A stretch of DNA of 64,000 bases from Corallococcus silvisoli (lineage in GTDB: Bacteria > Myxococcota > Myxococcia > Myxococcales > Myxococcaceae): contig NZ_JAAAPJ010000026.1 in the NCBI RefSeq assembly GCF_009909145.1, positions 1 to 64,000 of the forward strand. The letters run 5' to 3'. The first letter of the stretch is position 1, and each line of letters begins with the position of its first letter. Under the pieces are notes generated by a model. That model had not been told where the DNA came from. It made no database searches and worked only from the letters and a program-made list of their open reading frames with translations. The position numbers and the translations under genes are program-made. Below, in pieces: positions 9,058-18,126 of this stretch.

Positions 9058-10146
9058 GTGTCGTCCCTCCTCTCCGACTACGATTTCGAGCTCCCCGAGG
9101 CGCAGATCGCCCAGGCCCCGCTGCCCCACCGGGACGCGTCGCGCCTGATGGTCGTCAGCCGTGCCACCGGCGCCTGGAGCCACCAGCACTTCACCGACCT
9201 CGTGGACCTGCTTCGCGAGGGCGACCTGCTCGTGCTCAACGACGCGCGCGTCATCCCCGCTCGCCTGCTGGGCCAGAAGAGCGGCACCGGAGGCCGCGTG
9301 GAGCTGCTGGTGGTCCGGCCCGCCGCGGCCGCGACGCTCACCTCCGCCGCGCTGGGCGGCGCGCCCGAATCGCTCGACTGGGTCTGCCTGGGGCAGGCGT
9401 CCAAGGGGCTCAAGCCCGGCCAGTCCGTCACCTTCGCCGGAGGCCTGTCCGCCGAGGTCCTGGAGGCCCTGGGGGGAGGGGAGTACCGGGTGCGCTTCCA
9501 TGCGGCCCCGGGCGCGTCGCTCGCCAGCCTGTTGGAGGCCGCGGGCCGGCTGCCCCTGCCGCCGTACATCACCCGCGAGCCCGGCGCCGCGGACGCGGAG
9601 CGCTACCAGACCGTGTACGCCCGCGCGTCCGGCGCCGTGGCCGCGCCCACCGCCGGGCTGCACTTCACCGAGGACGTGTTCGCGCGGCTCGCGGCGAAGG
9701 GCGTGGGGCGCGTGGAGGTGACGCTCGACGTGGGGCCCGGCACCTTCCTCCCCGTGCGCGAGGAGGTGCTGGACAAGCACCACATGCACCCGGAGCGCTT
9801 CACCGTGCCGGAGGCCACGGCCGCCGCCGTGAACGGCGCGAAGGCGGAGGGCCGCCGGGTGGTCGCGGTGGGCACCACGGTGGTGCGCACGCTGGAGTCC
9901 GCCACCGACCCCCAGACGGGCCGGCTGAGGGCCGGGCCCGGGGAGACGGCGATGTTCATCCGCCCCGGCTATGTCTTCCGCCAGGTGGACGTGCTCCTCA
10001 CGAACTTCCACCTGCCGCGCTCCACGCTGGTGATGCTGGTGAGCGCGCTCCTGGGCCGGGAGCGCACGCTCGCCGCGTACCAGGAGGCCGTGCGCGCGGG
10101 CTACCGGTTCTTCAGTTACGGCGATGCCATGTTGGTGAAGGAGTGA
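9058..10146 (+). CDS. queA: S-adenosylmethionine:tRNA ribosyltransferase-isomerase QueA
   Basis: About 362 residues. It transfers and isomerises the ribosyl part of SAM onto 7-aminomethyl-7-deazaguanine in tRNA to give epoxyqueuosine. Family hallmarks are the N-terminal YDFELPEAQIAQAPLPHRDASRL, LLVLNDARVIPARL, PTAGLHFTE, VTLDVGPGTFLPVR, HHMHPERF and the C-terminal NFHLPRSTLVMLVSAL. The GTG at 9058 begins a normal-length protein; ATG 9013 would add 15 atypical residues. It overlaps tgt by four bases (GTGA), the next enzyme set of the same pathway, so the two are cotranscribed. Confidence 0.95.
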   Translation: MSSLLSDYDFELPEAQIAQAPLPHRDASRLMVVSRATGAWSHQHFTDLVDLLREGDLLVLNDARVIPARLLGQKSGTGGRVELLVVRPAAAATLTSAALGGAPESLDWVCLGQASKGLKPGQSVTFAGGLSAEVLEALGGGEYRVRFHAAPGASLASLLEAAGRLPLPPYITREPGAADAERYQTVYARASGAVAAPTAGLHFTEDVFARLAAKGVGRVEVTLDVGPGTFLPVREEVLDKHHMHPERFTVPEATAAAVNGAKAEGRRVVAVGTTVVRTLESATDPQTGRLRAGPGETAMFIRPGYVFRQVDVLLTNFHLPRSTLVMLVSALLGRERTLAAYQEAVRAGYRFFSYGDAMLVKE

Positions 10147-11336
10147 GTGCCGTGGTCGACGAGCAGCGCAAGGAGAAGGGCGATACCCGCGTGCCCCCGG
10201 GGCTGGTGCGCTTCGAGCTGTTGCACGAGGACGCCGGCACCCAGGCCCGCCGCGGCCGGCTGCACACGCCCCACGGCCCCATCGAGACGCCCATCTTCAT
10301 GCCCGTGGGCACCGTGGGCAGCGTCAAGGGCGTGGGCCCGGACGACCTGCTCGCCCTGGAGGCGCAGATCATCCTGGGCAACACCTATCACCTGATGCTG
10401 CGCCCGGGAGAGCCGCTCATCGGAGAGATGGGCGGCCTGCACCGCTTCATCTCCTGGGACCGCCCCATGCTCACGGACAGCGGCGGCTTCCAGGTGTTCA
10501 GCCTGTCGGAGAAGCGGAAGATCACGGAGGAGGGCGCCGCCTTCCAGTCGCACCTGGACGGCTCCCGGCACTCGCTGTCGCCGGAGCGCTCCATCGCCAT
10601 CCAGGAGACGCTGGGCGCGGACATCATCATGGCGTTCGATGAGTGCCCCCCGTCCACCGAGGACCGCGCCTACCTGGAGAAGTCCCTGGCCCGCACCACG
10701 CGCTGGCTGCACCGGTGCGTGAAGGCGTGGAGCCGGGAGCGCTCGTCGCTGTTCGGCATCGTACAGGGCGGCCTCCACGAGGACCTGCGCAAGCGCCACG
10801 CGGAGGAGGTGTGCGCGGTGGACCTGCCCGGCTACGCGCTGGGCGGCTACTCCGTGGGCGAGGCGCCCGAGGCGATGCACGCGGGCGTGGCCTACTCCGC
10901 GCCGCTCCTGCCCCGCGACCGCCCGCGCTACCTCATGGGCGTGGGCACGCCGCTGGACCTGGTGACGTGCGTGGAGCACGGCGTGGACATGTTCGACTGC
11001 GTGCTGCCCACGCGGTGCGCGCGCAACGGCCTGCTCTTCACCTCGGAGGGCAAGCTGGTCATCCGGAACGCGGCATACGCCAGGGACCCGCGTCCCGTGG
11101 ACCCGGCGTGCTCCTGCTATACCTGCCGCACGTTCAGCCGCTCCTACCTGCGCCACCTCTTCGCGGCGGGGGAAATCCTCGCGATGCGGCTCAACACGCT
11201 GCACAACCTGCACTACTTCCTGGACCTGATGGCCCAGGTGCGCCGGGCCATCGCCGAGGACCGTTTCGCGGCGTTCGCCCGGGACTTCCGGGCCCGGGCC
11301 CACGCTCAGGAAGCCGAGCGCAAAGGCGGCCGGTGA
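10143..11336 (+). CDS. tgt: queuine tRNA-ribosyltransferase Tgt
   Basis: A 397-residue tRNA-guanine transglycosylase that swaps guanine 34 for preQ1. It has TPIFMPVGTVGSVKG, MLTDSGGFQVFSL with the first catalytic Asp, GGLHEDLR, the GVDMFDCVLPTR segment with the nucleophile Asp, and the zinc site CSCYTC followed by the His in YLRHLF. It starts with GTG inside the last codons of queA (GTGA overlap). yajC-secD-secF follow, the frequent queA-tgt-yajC-secDF order in bacteria. Confidence 0.96.
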   Translation: MSAVVDEQRKEKGDTRVPPGLVRFELLHEDAGTQARRGRLHTPHGPIETPIFMPVGTVGSVKGVGPDDLLALEAQIILGNTYHLMLRPGEPLIGEMGGLHRFISWDRPMLTDSGGFQVFSLSEKRKITEEGAAFQSHLDGSRHSLSPERSIAIQETLGADIIMAFDECPPSTEDRAYLEKSLARTTRWLHRCVKAWSRERSSLFGIVQGGLHEDLRKRHAEEVCAVDLPGYALGGYSVGEAPEAMHAGVAYSAPLLPRDRPRYLMGVGTPLDLVTCVEHGVDMFDCVLPTRCARNGLLFTSEGKLVIRNAAYARDPRPVDPACSCYTCRTFSRSYLRHLFAAGEILAMRLNTLHNLHYFLDLMAQVRRAIAEDRFAAFARDFRARAHAQEAERKGGR

Positions 11337-11487
11337 GCGGCCAGAGGCTTTGCCACGCTTCCGGCGTTCACTTGCTCACATGGGGCGCCCTTGCTAAGAG
11401 GCCACCCTTTCGGATGATTTGCCCCCACCCGTCCGCCGGGTCGGGGCGCGCTTTCCGAGTCCTCCCTCTCAAACGACGAGGCAGTGT

Positions 11488-11838
11488 GTGGCTGACAGTT
11501 TCCTGATTCTCGCGCAGGCCGGGGCCGGTTCTCCCCTGGGGACCTTTGGCTTCCTCGCCGTGCTGGTCGCCATCATGTACTTCGTGATGATCCGCCCCCA
11601 GCAGAAGCAGCTCAAGGAGCACCGCGCCCTGCTCGCGGGGCTGAAGAAGGGGGATGACGTCGTGACGCAGGGCGGCATCCTCGGGCGCATCCATCAAGTG
11701 GATGACACCACCGTGACGGTGGAAGTGGCCAGCGGCGTGCGCGTGCGCGTGCTGAAGTCGGCTGTCAGTGCGAAGGGGTCCGTTCCGGTGGCCGGGGCCC
11801 CGGCGACGACCCCCGCCGAGAAGAAGGAGGAGAAGTAA
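11488..11838 (+). CDS. yajC: preprotein translocase subunit YajC
   Basis: About 116 residues with one membrane helix (FGFLAVLVAIMYFVMIRPQQKQ) and the family signature RPQQKQ just after it. A small cytoplasmic beta domain (GDDVVTQGGILGRIHQVDD) follows. It partners SecDF at the SecYEG translocon. GTG 11488 is the start, with GAGG six bases before it; the upstream in-frame extension is Pro/Arg-rich and not protein-like. Its stop overlaps the secD ATG by one base (TAATG). Confidence 0.93.
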   Translation: MADSFLILAQAGAGSPLGTFGFLAVLVAIMYFVMIRPQQKQLKEHRALLAGLKKGDDVVTQGGILGRIHQVDDTTVTVEVASGVRVRVLKSAVSAKGSVPVAGAPATTPAEKKEEK

Positions 11839-13610
11839 TGGACCGCGGCTGGTGGTGGAAGTTCGGAATGATTGTCGCGGTGACGCTGGGAACGTTCTGG
11901 TTCCTCGTCCCGACGTACTACTCGCTGGTGGTGTTGGACCGCTCCGAGCGCAACAACATCGCCGTGCTGGAGCAGCGGCTGCCCAAGTGGGCGCCCCCGG
12001 CCAGGTACCGCCTCAACCTGGGGCTGGACCTGCAGGGCGGCATCCACATGGTCATGCGCGTGGACACCAAGACGGCCCTGCAGAAGCGCACCGAGCGCCG
12101 CGGCCAGCAGATCGCCACGTACGTCAACGACAAGAAGCTGGGCGAGGTGACGGCGGACACGGATCCGGAGCGGCTGCAGCTGACGCTGACCGCGAAGGAC
12201 CCGGCGACCATGGACGCCATCCAGAAGGAGGTCCTGGCCACCTTCACCGACTTCTCCCTGGACTCGCGCAACGGCGGCACGCTGGTGCTCAAGCCGGACG
12301 AGGGCCAGGTGAACCGCTTCCGCGATGAGGCCGTGGACCAGGCGATGCTCGTCATCCGCCGCCGCATCGACAAGTGGGGCGTGGCGGAAGTGGACGTGCG
12401 CAAGCTGGGCACGGACTCCATCCAGATCTCGCTGCCCGGCCGCAGCAACCCGGAACAGGCCAAGGAGCTGGTGGGCACCACCGCGCAGCTGGAGTTCCGG
12501 ATGGTGGACGACACCAACCCGCAGGTGTTCGCGCAGATGTTCCAGCAGCACCCGCCTCCGGCCGACAGCAAGATCACGCTGGTGGATGACGAGGGCTTCC
12601 CGCAGCTGTCCTCGCCCAACCGCGAGGCGCTGCTGGCGTACGCGAAGGACAAGACGCCGGAGGGCCGCGACGTCGTGACCCAGTGCGTGGCGAACCCGGT
12701 GAAGAAGAACGACTGCCTGTCCTACCGCAGCTACCTGCTGGACAAGAACGTGCCGCTCACGGGCGAGAGCCTGTCCGGCGCGGATGCGTCCGTCAGCCAG
12801 ATGAACGAGCCGGAGGTGAACCTGGCGTTCGATCCGGCCGGCGCGCGTGAGTTCGAGAAGCTGACCGAGGCCGCCGTGGGCCGCCGGATGGCCATCGTGC
12901 TGGACGACAACGTGCACACCGCCCCGCGCATCAACGAGAAGATTGGCGGCGGCCGGGCGCGCATCACCATGGGCCGCGCCGGCGCGCGCAGCTTCGAGGA
13001 GTGGCTGGGCGAGGCGCAGACGCTGGCGCTGGTGCTCAAGGCGGGCGCGCTGCCCGCGCCGGTGACGGTGGGCGAAATCCGTCAGGTGGGCGCGACGCTG
13101 GGCGACGAGCTCATCAAGAAGGGCAGCCTGGCCGCGCTGGTGGGCCTGGCGCTCGTCGTGGTGTTCATGGCGGTGTACTACCGCAAGTCCGGCCTCATCG
13201 CGGACGTGGCGCTGCTGCTCAACGGCCTGCTCATCCTGGCGGGTCTGGCGTTCTTCAACGCCACGCTGACGCTGCCGGGCATCGCGGGCTTCGTGCTCAC
13301 GCTGGGCATCGCGGTGGATGCGAACGTGCTCATCAACGAGCGCATCCGCGAGGAGCTGTCCCACGGCAAGTCCGCGCGCGCGGCGGTGGACCAGGGCTAC
13401 GACCGCGCCTTCTGGACCATCTTCGACGCGCACGTGACGACGCTCATCGCGGGCTTCATCCTGTTCTTCACGGGAACGGGCCCGGTCCGCGGCTTCGCCA
13501 CCACGCTCATCGTGGGCCTGCTGGCGTCGCTGTTCACGTCCATCGTCGTGACGCGCGTCATCACGACCTACTTCGTCCACGGCCGTAACGCGCAGTCGGT
13601 GTCCGTCTAA
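11838..13610 (+). CDS. secD: protein translocase subunit SecD
   Basis: 590 residues. It uses the proton-motive force with SecF to complete protein export. There is one N-terminal membrane helix, then NLGLDLQGGIHMVMRV, a large periplasmic domain (about 60-420) and a C-terminal five-helix block. That block contains the RND-type motif LTLGIAVDANVLINERIREEL, whose Asp is needed for proton coupling in the family. The length is close to that of other SecD proteins. It is coupled to yajC upstream and separated from secF by 27 bases. Confidence 0.96.
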   Translation: MDRGWWWKFGMIVAVTLGTFWFLVPTYYSLVVLDRSERNNIAVLEQRLPKWAPPARYRLNLGLDLQGGIHMVMRVDTKTALQKRTERRGQQIATYVNDKKLGEVTADTDPERLQLTLTAKDPATMDAIQKEVLATFTDFSLDSRNGGTLVLKPDEGQVNRFRDEAVDQAMLVIRRRIDKWGVAEVDVRKLGTDSIQISLPGRSNPEQAKELVGTTAQLEFRMVDDTNPQVFAQMFQQHPPPADSKITLVDDEGFPQLSSPNREALLAYAKDKTPEGRDVVTQCVANPVKKNDCLSYRSYLLDKNVPLTGESLSGADASVSQMNEPEVNLAFDPAGAREFEKLTEAAVGRRMAIVLDDNVHTAPRINEKIGGGRARITMGRAGARSFEEWLGEAQTLALVLKAGALPAPVTVGEIRQVGATLGDELIKKGSLAALVGLALVVVFMAVYYRKSGLIADVALLLNGLLILAGLAFFNATLTLPGIAGFVLTLGIAVDANVLINERIREELSHGKSARAAVDQGYDRAFWTIFDAHVTTLIAGFILFFTGTGPVRGFATTLIVGLLASLFTSIVVTRVITTYFVHGRNAQSVSV

Positions 13611-13637
13611 CCGGCCCAGGCGCCACGGGAACCCGCC

Positions 13638-14801
13638 ATGCAGATTCTCAAGCACAAGACGAACTTCGACTTCATCGGCAAGCGCAAGCCGGCCCTCTTC
13701 ATCTCCACCCTGCTGAACCTGGCCATCATCGTGGGCATCGCCGCGGTGGGGTTCAACTTCGGCGTGGACTTCGCCGGCGGCACGGTGGTGGAGCTGAAGT
13801 ACGACACGCCCACCACCGCGGAGCAGGTGCGCGAGCGCGCGCAGGCCGGCGGCCTGCACGACGTCAGCGTCCAGGGCGTGGGCGCGGCCGAGGAGAACTC
13901 CTTCCTCCTGCGCATGGGCGGCGTCACGCAGCTCACCGAGGAGAACGCGGAGCACGCCAAGGCGGCCATCCAGGGCCTGGGCGAGACGCGCAATGTCTAC
14001 GCCGACATGGCGAACGGCATCGTCAACTTCCGCTCCGTGAAGCCCATGTCCGTGGAGGCCGTGAAGAAGGCGGTCGAGGGCGCGGGCATCGGCGTGCAGG
14101 AGGTGCGTGACCTGGGCGCGAACCAGGGCGGCACGGGCTACGACTACCAGGTCGTGGCGAGCGGCATGGCGGACAAGGTGTTCGCCGCGCTGAGCGCCGG
14201 TCTGGACAAGCCCAACTTCGAGCAGCGCCGCGTGGACTACGTGGGCCCGCAGGTGGGCAAGCAGCTGCGCAACCGCGGCGTGATGGCGCTCGTGTACTCC
14301 ATGGTCGCGATCCTCATCTACGTGGCATTCCGGTTCGACTTCAAGTTCGGCCCGGGCGCGCTGCTGGCCATGCTCCACGACGTCATCATGGTGGCGGGCT
14401 ACTACCTGGTGAGCCGGCGCGAGTTCAACCTCACGTCCATCGCCGCGCTGCTCACCATCGTGGGCTACTCGGTGAACGACACCATCGTCATCTACGACCG
14501 CATCCGCGAGGACATGGCCAAGTACAAGGGCAAGCCCCTGCCGGAGGTCATCAACATCGCGGTCAACGACACGCTGGGCCGCACCATCCTCACCTCCGGC
14601 GTGACGGCGCTGTCGCTCATCGGTCTGCTCATCTTCGGCGTGGGCGAGATCTTCGACTTCGCCATGGCGATGCTGGTGGGCATCCTCGTGGGCACGTACT
14701 CGTCCGTGTACATCGCCAGCCCGGTGGTCATCTGGCTGGACGAGCGCGCGCACTCCCGCGAGGGCCACTCGGGCACCAAGCACGAGGCGAAGGCGGCCTG
14801 A
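13638..14801 (+). CDS. secF: protein translocase subunit SecF
   Basis: 387 residues, the partner of SecD. The N-terminal helix is followed by GFNFGVDFAGGTVVEL. The C-terminal half holds five predicted membrane helices with VGYSVNDTIVIYDRIRE, the SecF counterpart of the SecD proton-site segment. A strong terminator begins about 25 bases after the stop codon, closing the queA-to-secF operon. Confidence 0.96.
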   Translation: MQILKHKTNFDFIGKRKPALFISTLLNLAIIVGIAAVGFNFGVDFAGGTVVELKYDTPTTAEQVRERAQAGGLHDVSVQGVGAAEENSFLLRMGGVTQLTEENAEHAKAAIQGLGETRNVYADMANGIVNFRSVKPMSVEAVKKAVEGAGIGVQEVRDLGANQGGTGYDYQVVASGMADKVFAALSAGLDKPNFEQRRVDYVGPQVGKQLRNRGVMALVYSMVAILIYVAFRFDFKFGPGALLAMLHDVIMVAGYYLVSRREFNLTSIAALLTIVGYSVNDTIVIYDRIREDMAKYKGKPLPEVINIAVNDTLGRTILTSGVTALSLIGLLIFGVGEIFDFAMAMLVGILVGTYSSVYIASPVVIWLDERAHSREGHSGTKHEAKAA

Positions 14802-14826
14802 AGCCGTCCCGGTTCGTGACGCCTTG

Positions 14827-14878
14827 AAGTGACGAGGGCCCTCCTCCCATCCGTGGGAGCGAGGGCCCTTCACTTTTT
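14827..14878 (+). terminator. intrinsic terminator of the queA-tgt-yajC-secDF operon
   Basis: A long imperfect stem: AAGTGA, AGGGCCCTC and TCCCA on the left arm pair with TGGGA, GAGGGCCCT and TCACTT on the right, with two small bulges and a short loop. It ends in a T-run (CACTTTTT) at 14871-14878. Confidence 0.85.
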
Positions 14879-15146
14879 CGCGCGAGGCCGGCGTGCTCGA
14901 CGCTCGCGCTCCGCGTGAGGGGCGCGCTCCGGTGCGGTGCCGATGCGTGAAGTCCTCGTCGTCGAGGACGCGGGACGTGCCGCGCACGCCGACGGGTGCG
15001 GCCTGGGGGCCGGGCACCGCGCACCCGCGGTGCAGGTGGACGGCGGGAAGGCAGCCGAGTGTGTGTCTGAACGGACGTGCAGGAGGGTGGTGTGAGTGGT
15101 CGGGTTGGACTGCCTTGGTCGGACGTCTGAGGTACTGTCTTCTTCC

Positions 15147-16862
15147 ATGCGGTGGTTGCTTCCAGACGTCGTCGAGCAGGAGGTGGGTTCGCTTGCGGGT
15201 GAGCTGTCGCTGCACCCGTTGGCGGCAAGGGTGTTGCTCCACCGGGGCTACCGCACGCCCGAGGCGGCATCGGCCTTCCTGTCGGACCGGCTGGCGGACC
15301 TGCCGGACCCGTTCCGGATGAAGGGCATGGGCCCCGCGGTGGAGCGCGTGCTGCGCGCCGTGCGGCTCAAAGAGAAGGTGACGCTCTACGGGGACTACGA
15401 CGTGGACGGCGTGTCCTCCACCTCGCTCATGTACCTGTTCCTCAAGGAGCTGGGCGCCACCCCCGCCACGTACATCCCCCACCGGCTGGACGAGGGCTAC
15501 GGCCTCAACCTGGGCGCGGTGGAGCGCATCGCGCAGGACGGCACGCGCCTGCTGGTGACGCTGGACTGCGGCATCACCTCCGTGGCGGAGATCGCGCGCG
15601 CGAAGGAGATGGGCCTGGACGTCGTGGTGGTGGACCACCACACGGTGCCGCCCACGCTGCCGCCCGCCACGGCGGTGCTCAACCCGCATCAGCCCGGCTG
15701 CGAGTACCCCACCAAGGTGCTGTGCGCCGCGGGTGTGGCCTTCAACCTCTGCATGGGGCTGCGCAAGCGCCTGCGCGATGACGGCTTCTTCGCCACGCGC
15801 AAGGAGCCCAACCTCAAGGCGCTGATGGACCTGGTGGCCCTGGCCACCGTGGCGGACGTGGTGCCGCTCACCGGCGCCAACCGCATCCTCGTGGCGCACG
15901 GCCTCCAGGAGCTCTCCCAGGGCCGCCGCCCCGGCATCCGCGCGCTGAAGGAGGTGGCCGGCCTGGAGCCGGATGCCGCCGTCACCGCGGGGCAGGTGGG
16001 CTTCCGCCTGGGGCCCCGCATCAACGCGGCGGGCCGCCTGCATGACGCGTCGCTGGGGCTCCAGCTTTTGTGCGCGGACTCCGTGGAGACGGCGCGCTCG
16101 CTGGCGCAGGTGCTGGACCGGGCGAACGCGGAGCGCCAGGGCATCGAGAGCAGCATCCTCACGCAGGCGCTGGCGCAGGCGGAGGAGCACCGGGACGCGC
16201 GCGGCTTCGTGCTCTACGACGAGGGCTGGCACCCCGGTGTCATCGGCATCGTCGCGTCGCGCGTGGTGGAGCGCTTCCACCGGCCCACGGTGATGGTGGG
16301 CGTGAAGGACGGCGTGGGGAAGGGCTCGGCGCGCAGCATCGAGGCGTTCCACCTGTACGACGCGCTCACCGGCTGCGCGGACCTGCTCACGCGCTACGGC
16401 GGGCACAAGCACGCCGCCGGCCTCACCGTGGACGCGAAGCAACTGCCCGCCTTCCGTGAAGCCTTCGCGAAGATCGCCCAGCAGCGCCTGACGCCCGAGG
16501 ACCTGATTCCGCGCTGCCGCGTGGACGCGGTGGTGAATCCCCGCGACCTGGACGCGACGGCGGTGGAGTCCCTCCAGCGGCTGGGGCCCTTCGGCCAGGG
16601 CAACCCGGAGCCCGTGCTGGTGCTGCGCGGCCAGACGGCCCGGCCGCGCGTGCTGCCCGCCAAGTCCGGTGTCAGCGGCGCGGGCCACCTCAAGCTCGCC
16701 CTGCTGGACGCGCCGGAGCTGGACGCCATCGGCTTCGGCATGGCGGATCGCGTGTCGCTGGTGGAGGGGCCGGTGGACCTGGCCTTCCAGGCCGGCTTCG
16801 ACACCTTCCGGGGGCAGCGCAAGCTGTCCCTGCGCCTCAAGGACGTGCGTCAGGCCGCCTGA
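15147..16862 (+). CDS. recJ: single-stranded-DNA-specific exonuclease RecJ
   Basis: 571 residues. It degrades single-stranded DNA 5' to 3' in recombination and mismatch repair. DHH-family motifs are intact: YGDYDVDGVSS (motif I), LVTLDCGI, VVVDHHTVPP (DHH motif) and ATVADVVPL. The DHHA1 half has RINAAGRLHDA and GYGGHKHAAGL-like residues. A C-terminal OB-like part includes GPFGQGNPEP. ATG 15147 is taken because the upstream in-frame extension is not conserved-looking and length fits the family. It is transcribed alone after the secF terminator. Confidence 0.95.
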   Translation: MRWLLPDVVEQEVGSLAGELSLHPLAARVLLHRGYRTPEAASAFLSDRLADLPDPFRMKGMGPAVERVLRAVRLKEKVTLYGDYDVDGVSSTSLMYLFLKELGATPATYIPHRLDEGYGLNLGAVERIAQDGTRLLVTLDCGITSVAEIARAKEMGLDVVVVDHHTVPPTLPPATAVLNPHQPGCEYPTKVLCAAGVAFNLCMGLRKRLRDDGFFATRKEPNLKALMDLVALATVADVVPLTGANRILVAHGLQELSQGRRPGIRALKEVAGLEPDAAVTAGQVGFRLGPRINAAGRLHDASLGLQLLCADSVETARSLAQVLDRANAERQGIESSILTQALAQAEEHRDARGFVLYDEGWHPGVIGIVASRVVERFHRPTVMVGVKDGVGKGSARSIEAFHLYDALTGCADLLTRYGGHKHAAGLTVDAKQLPAFREAFAKIAQQRLTPEDLIPRCRVDAVVNPRDLDATAVESLQRLGPFGQGNPEPVLVLRGQTARPRVLPAKSGVSGAGHLKLALLDAPELDAIGFGMADRVSLVEGPVDLAFQAGFDTFRGQRKLSLRLKDVRQAA

Positions 16863-16868
16863 TGCATC

Positions 16869-16894
16869 CCCCTGGGGCTTCTGGAGCCCCGGGG
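16869..16894. terminator. hairpin between convergent recJ and YHS-like gene
   Basis: CCCC/GGGGCT pairs with AGCCCC/GGGG around TCTGG, with one bulged T. It lies between the ends of two convergent genes and could end both transcripts. It lacks a T-run. Confidence 0.4.
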
Positions 16895-16905
16895 CGATGT
16901 CCGCG

Positions 16906-17142
16906 CTACGCGAGGCCCCAGCGCACCCGGCCGGGCGACATCAACGCCCCGGCCCGCGCCAACTCGTTGAGGCGGAAGCGCTCCGCCTGGCGCTCGAAGG
17001 CGGAGCGGCAGCCCTCCGAGCAGAAGAAGTACCGCCGCCGCTTGTACTCCGACGAGGGGTGGCCTTCTGGCGTTTCCAGGTGCCTGCCGCACACGGGATC
17101 CCAGTGCTTGCCGCCCTGCCGCTGCTCGTGCTCACCCTTCAC
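16906..17142 (-). CDS. YHS/TRASH-like small metal-binding protein
   Basis: About 78 residues. DPVCGRHLETPEGHP, then YFFCSEGCRSAFERQAERF, matches the YHS/TRASH layout: a Cys in DPVCG and a CxxxC in FFCSEGC. These are expected to bind a metal such as zinc or copper. GGGAGGT five bases upstream of GTG 17142 sets the start; longer in-frame versions have no ribosome site. It could be a small metal-handling protein. There is no metal-transport gene next to it. Confidence 0.75.
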   Translation of the reverse strand: MKGEHEQRQGGKHWDPVCGRHLETPEGHPSSEYKRRRYFFCSEGCRSAFERQAERFRLNELARAGALMSPGRVRWGLA

Positions 17143-17334
17143 GGTCCACCTCCCTCCGGCGCCCTGACTCCCCCAACCCCCGGCGACGTAAGCAGGGGGC
17201 ATGCCAGGGAAGCGTCTCCTGGCACCGCCAATCCGAGGGAGCAAGGCCAGGGCATGGAGTGAGAAGAAAGTTCAACCCCCGCGTCCGCTCCCCGGCGGGG
17301 AAGGGAGCGGGGGCCAAGGTTCATCCGGGGCGTT

Positions 17335-18126
17335 CTAGAAGCCGACGCCGGCGCTGGCGCCCAGGAAGATGTCGTTGGCGTAGCCTCGGCGCAGCCCCAT
17401 GGCCTCCAGTCGGAAGGTGAGGTGCAGCGAGCGCGACAGGGCGGGGCGCCCGCGCAGGCCGACGCCGTACTGGATGAGGGGCTTGAGGCCGTTCACCTTG
17501 GTCTCGTTCTCACCAATGGTGATGCCGGTGTTCTGGTAGGCGAGGCCGGCGCCTGCCTGCAGGTAGAAGCCGAAGGGCGAGTCCCCGAAGCGGAACAACC
17601 AGGCGGGCGCGAGCGTGAAGTAGTGAAGCCGCGTGTCCCCCTTGATGAATTCCGTGCCGTCACTGAGGCTGCCGTAGAGCCAGCGCAGGTCCGCGAAGAG
17701 GGCTTCGCGCAGGGTCTCGTTCTCCGTGATGAGCGAGCGGCCGAACTCCCAGGTGGCGCGCACGCCCAGGCCGGGGCGGTTGTCGGAGAAGTCGCCGCGG
17801 GCGCTGTCCACCATCAACAGTCCGCCCACCAGCTCCACCGCGACGCCCAGGTTGGGGTCGTCCAGGCGGGCCATGCGATGGAAGCCGTCGTCGTTCTCCC
17901 GCTCGGCGGCTTCGCGGAACTCGTCCGTCTCGTCCACCAGCTTGCGGCGTCGGTCGTAGGCGTCGTCGTCGTCCTTCTGGGCCTTCTTGGCGTTGCGGTC
18001 CGCCACGTCCTCCGGGTAGGCGTAGGGGTCGTCGTCGTCCGCGCTCTGGGCGAGCGCGGCGGGGGCGAGGAGCAGGCCGCCAGCGAGGCAGGCCTTGAGC
18101 CAGGTGTTCAAGGGAGCGGGCCTCAC
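17335..18126 (-). CDS. outer-membrane-like hypothetical protein with acidic N-terminus
   Basis: 263 residues. A signal peptide (ending APAALAQ) precedes an Asp-rich, charged stretch (about 28-75). Alternating hydrophobic strands follow, ending with a C-terminal Phe (SAGVGF), typical of an outer-membrane beta-barrel. Several Gly/aromatic strand motifs (GVGLRGRPALS, GFYLQAGAGL) support that. Its GTG start overlaps the stop of the upstream metalloprotease-like gene by four bases, so the two products are made together. Function unknown. Confidence 0.75.
   Translation of the reverse strand: MRPAPLNTWLKACLAGGLLLAPAALAQSADDDDPYAYPEDVADRNAKKAQKDDDDAYDRRRKLVDETDEFREAAERENDDGFHRMARLDDPNLGVAVELVGGLLMVDSARGDFSDNRPGLGVRATWEFGRSLITENETLREALFADLRWLYGSLSDGTEFIKGDTRLHYFTLAPAWLFRFGDSPFGFYLQAGAGLAYQNTGITIGENETKVNGLKPLIQYGVGLRGRPALSRSLHLTFRLEAMGLRRGYANDIFLGASAGVGF

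Noticed and set aside
11694..16688. 1,664-residue open frame opposite yajC-secD-secF-recJ
   Set aside because: It spans four well-supported genes and a terminator on the other strand; composition is typical of an antisense shadow in GC-rich DNA.
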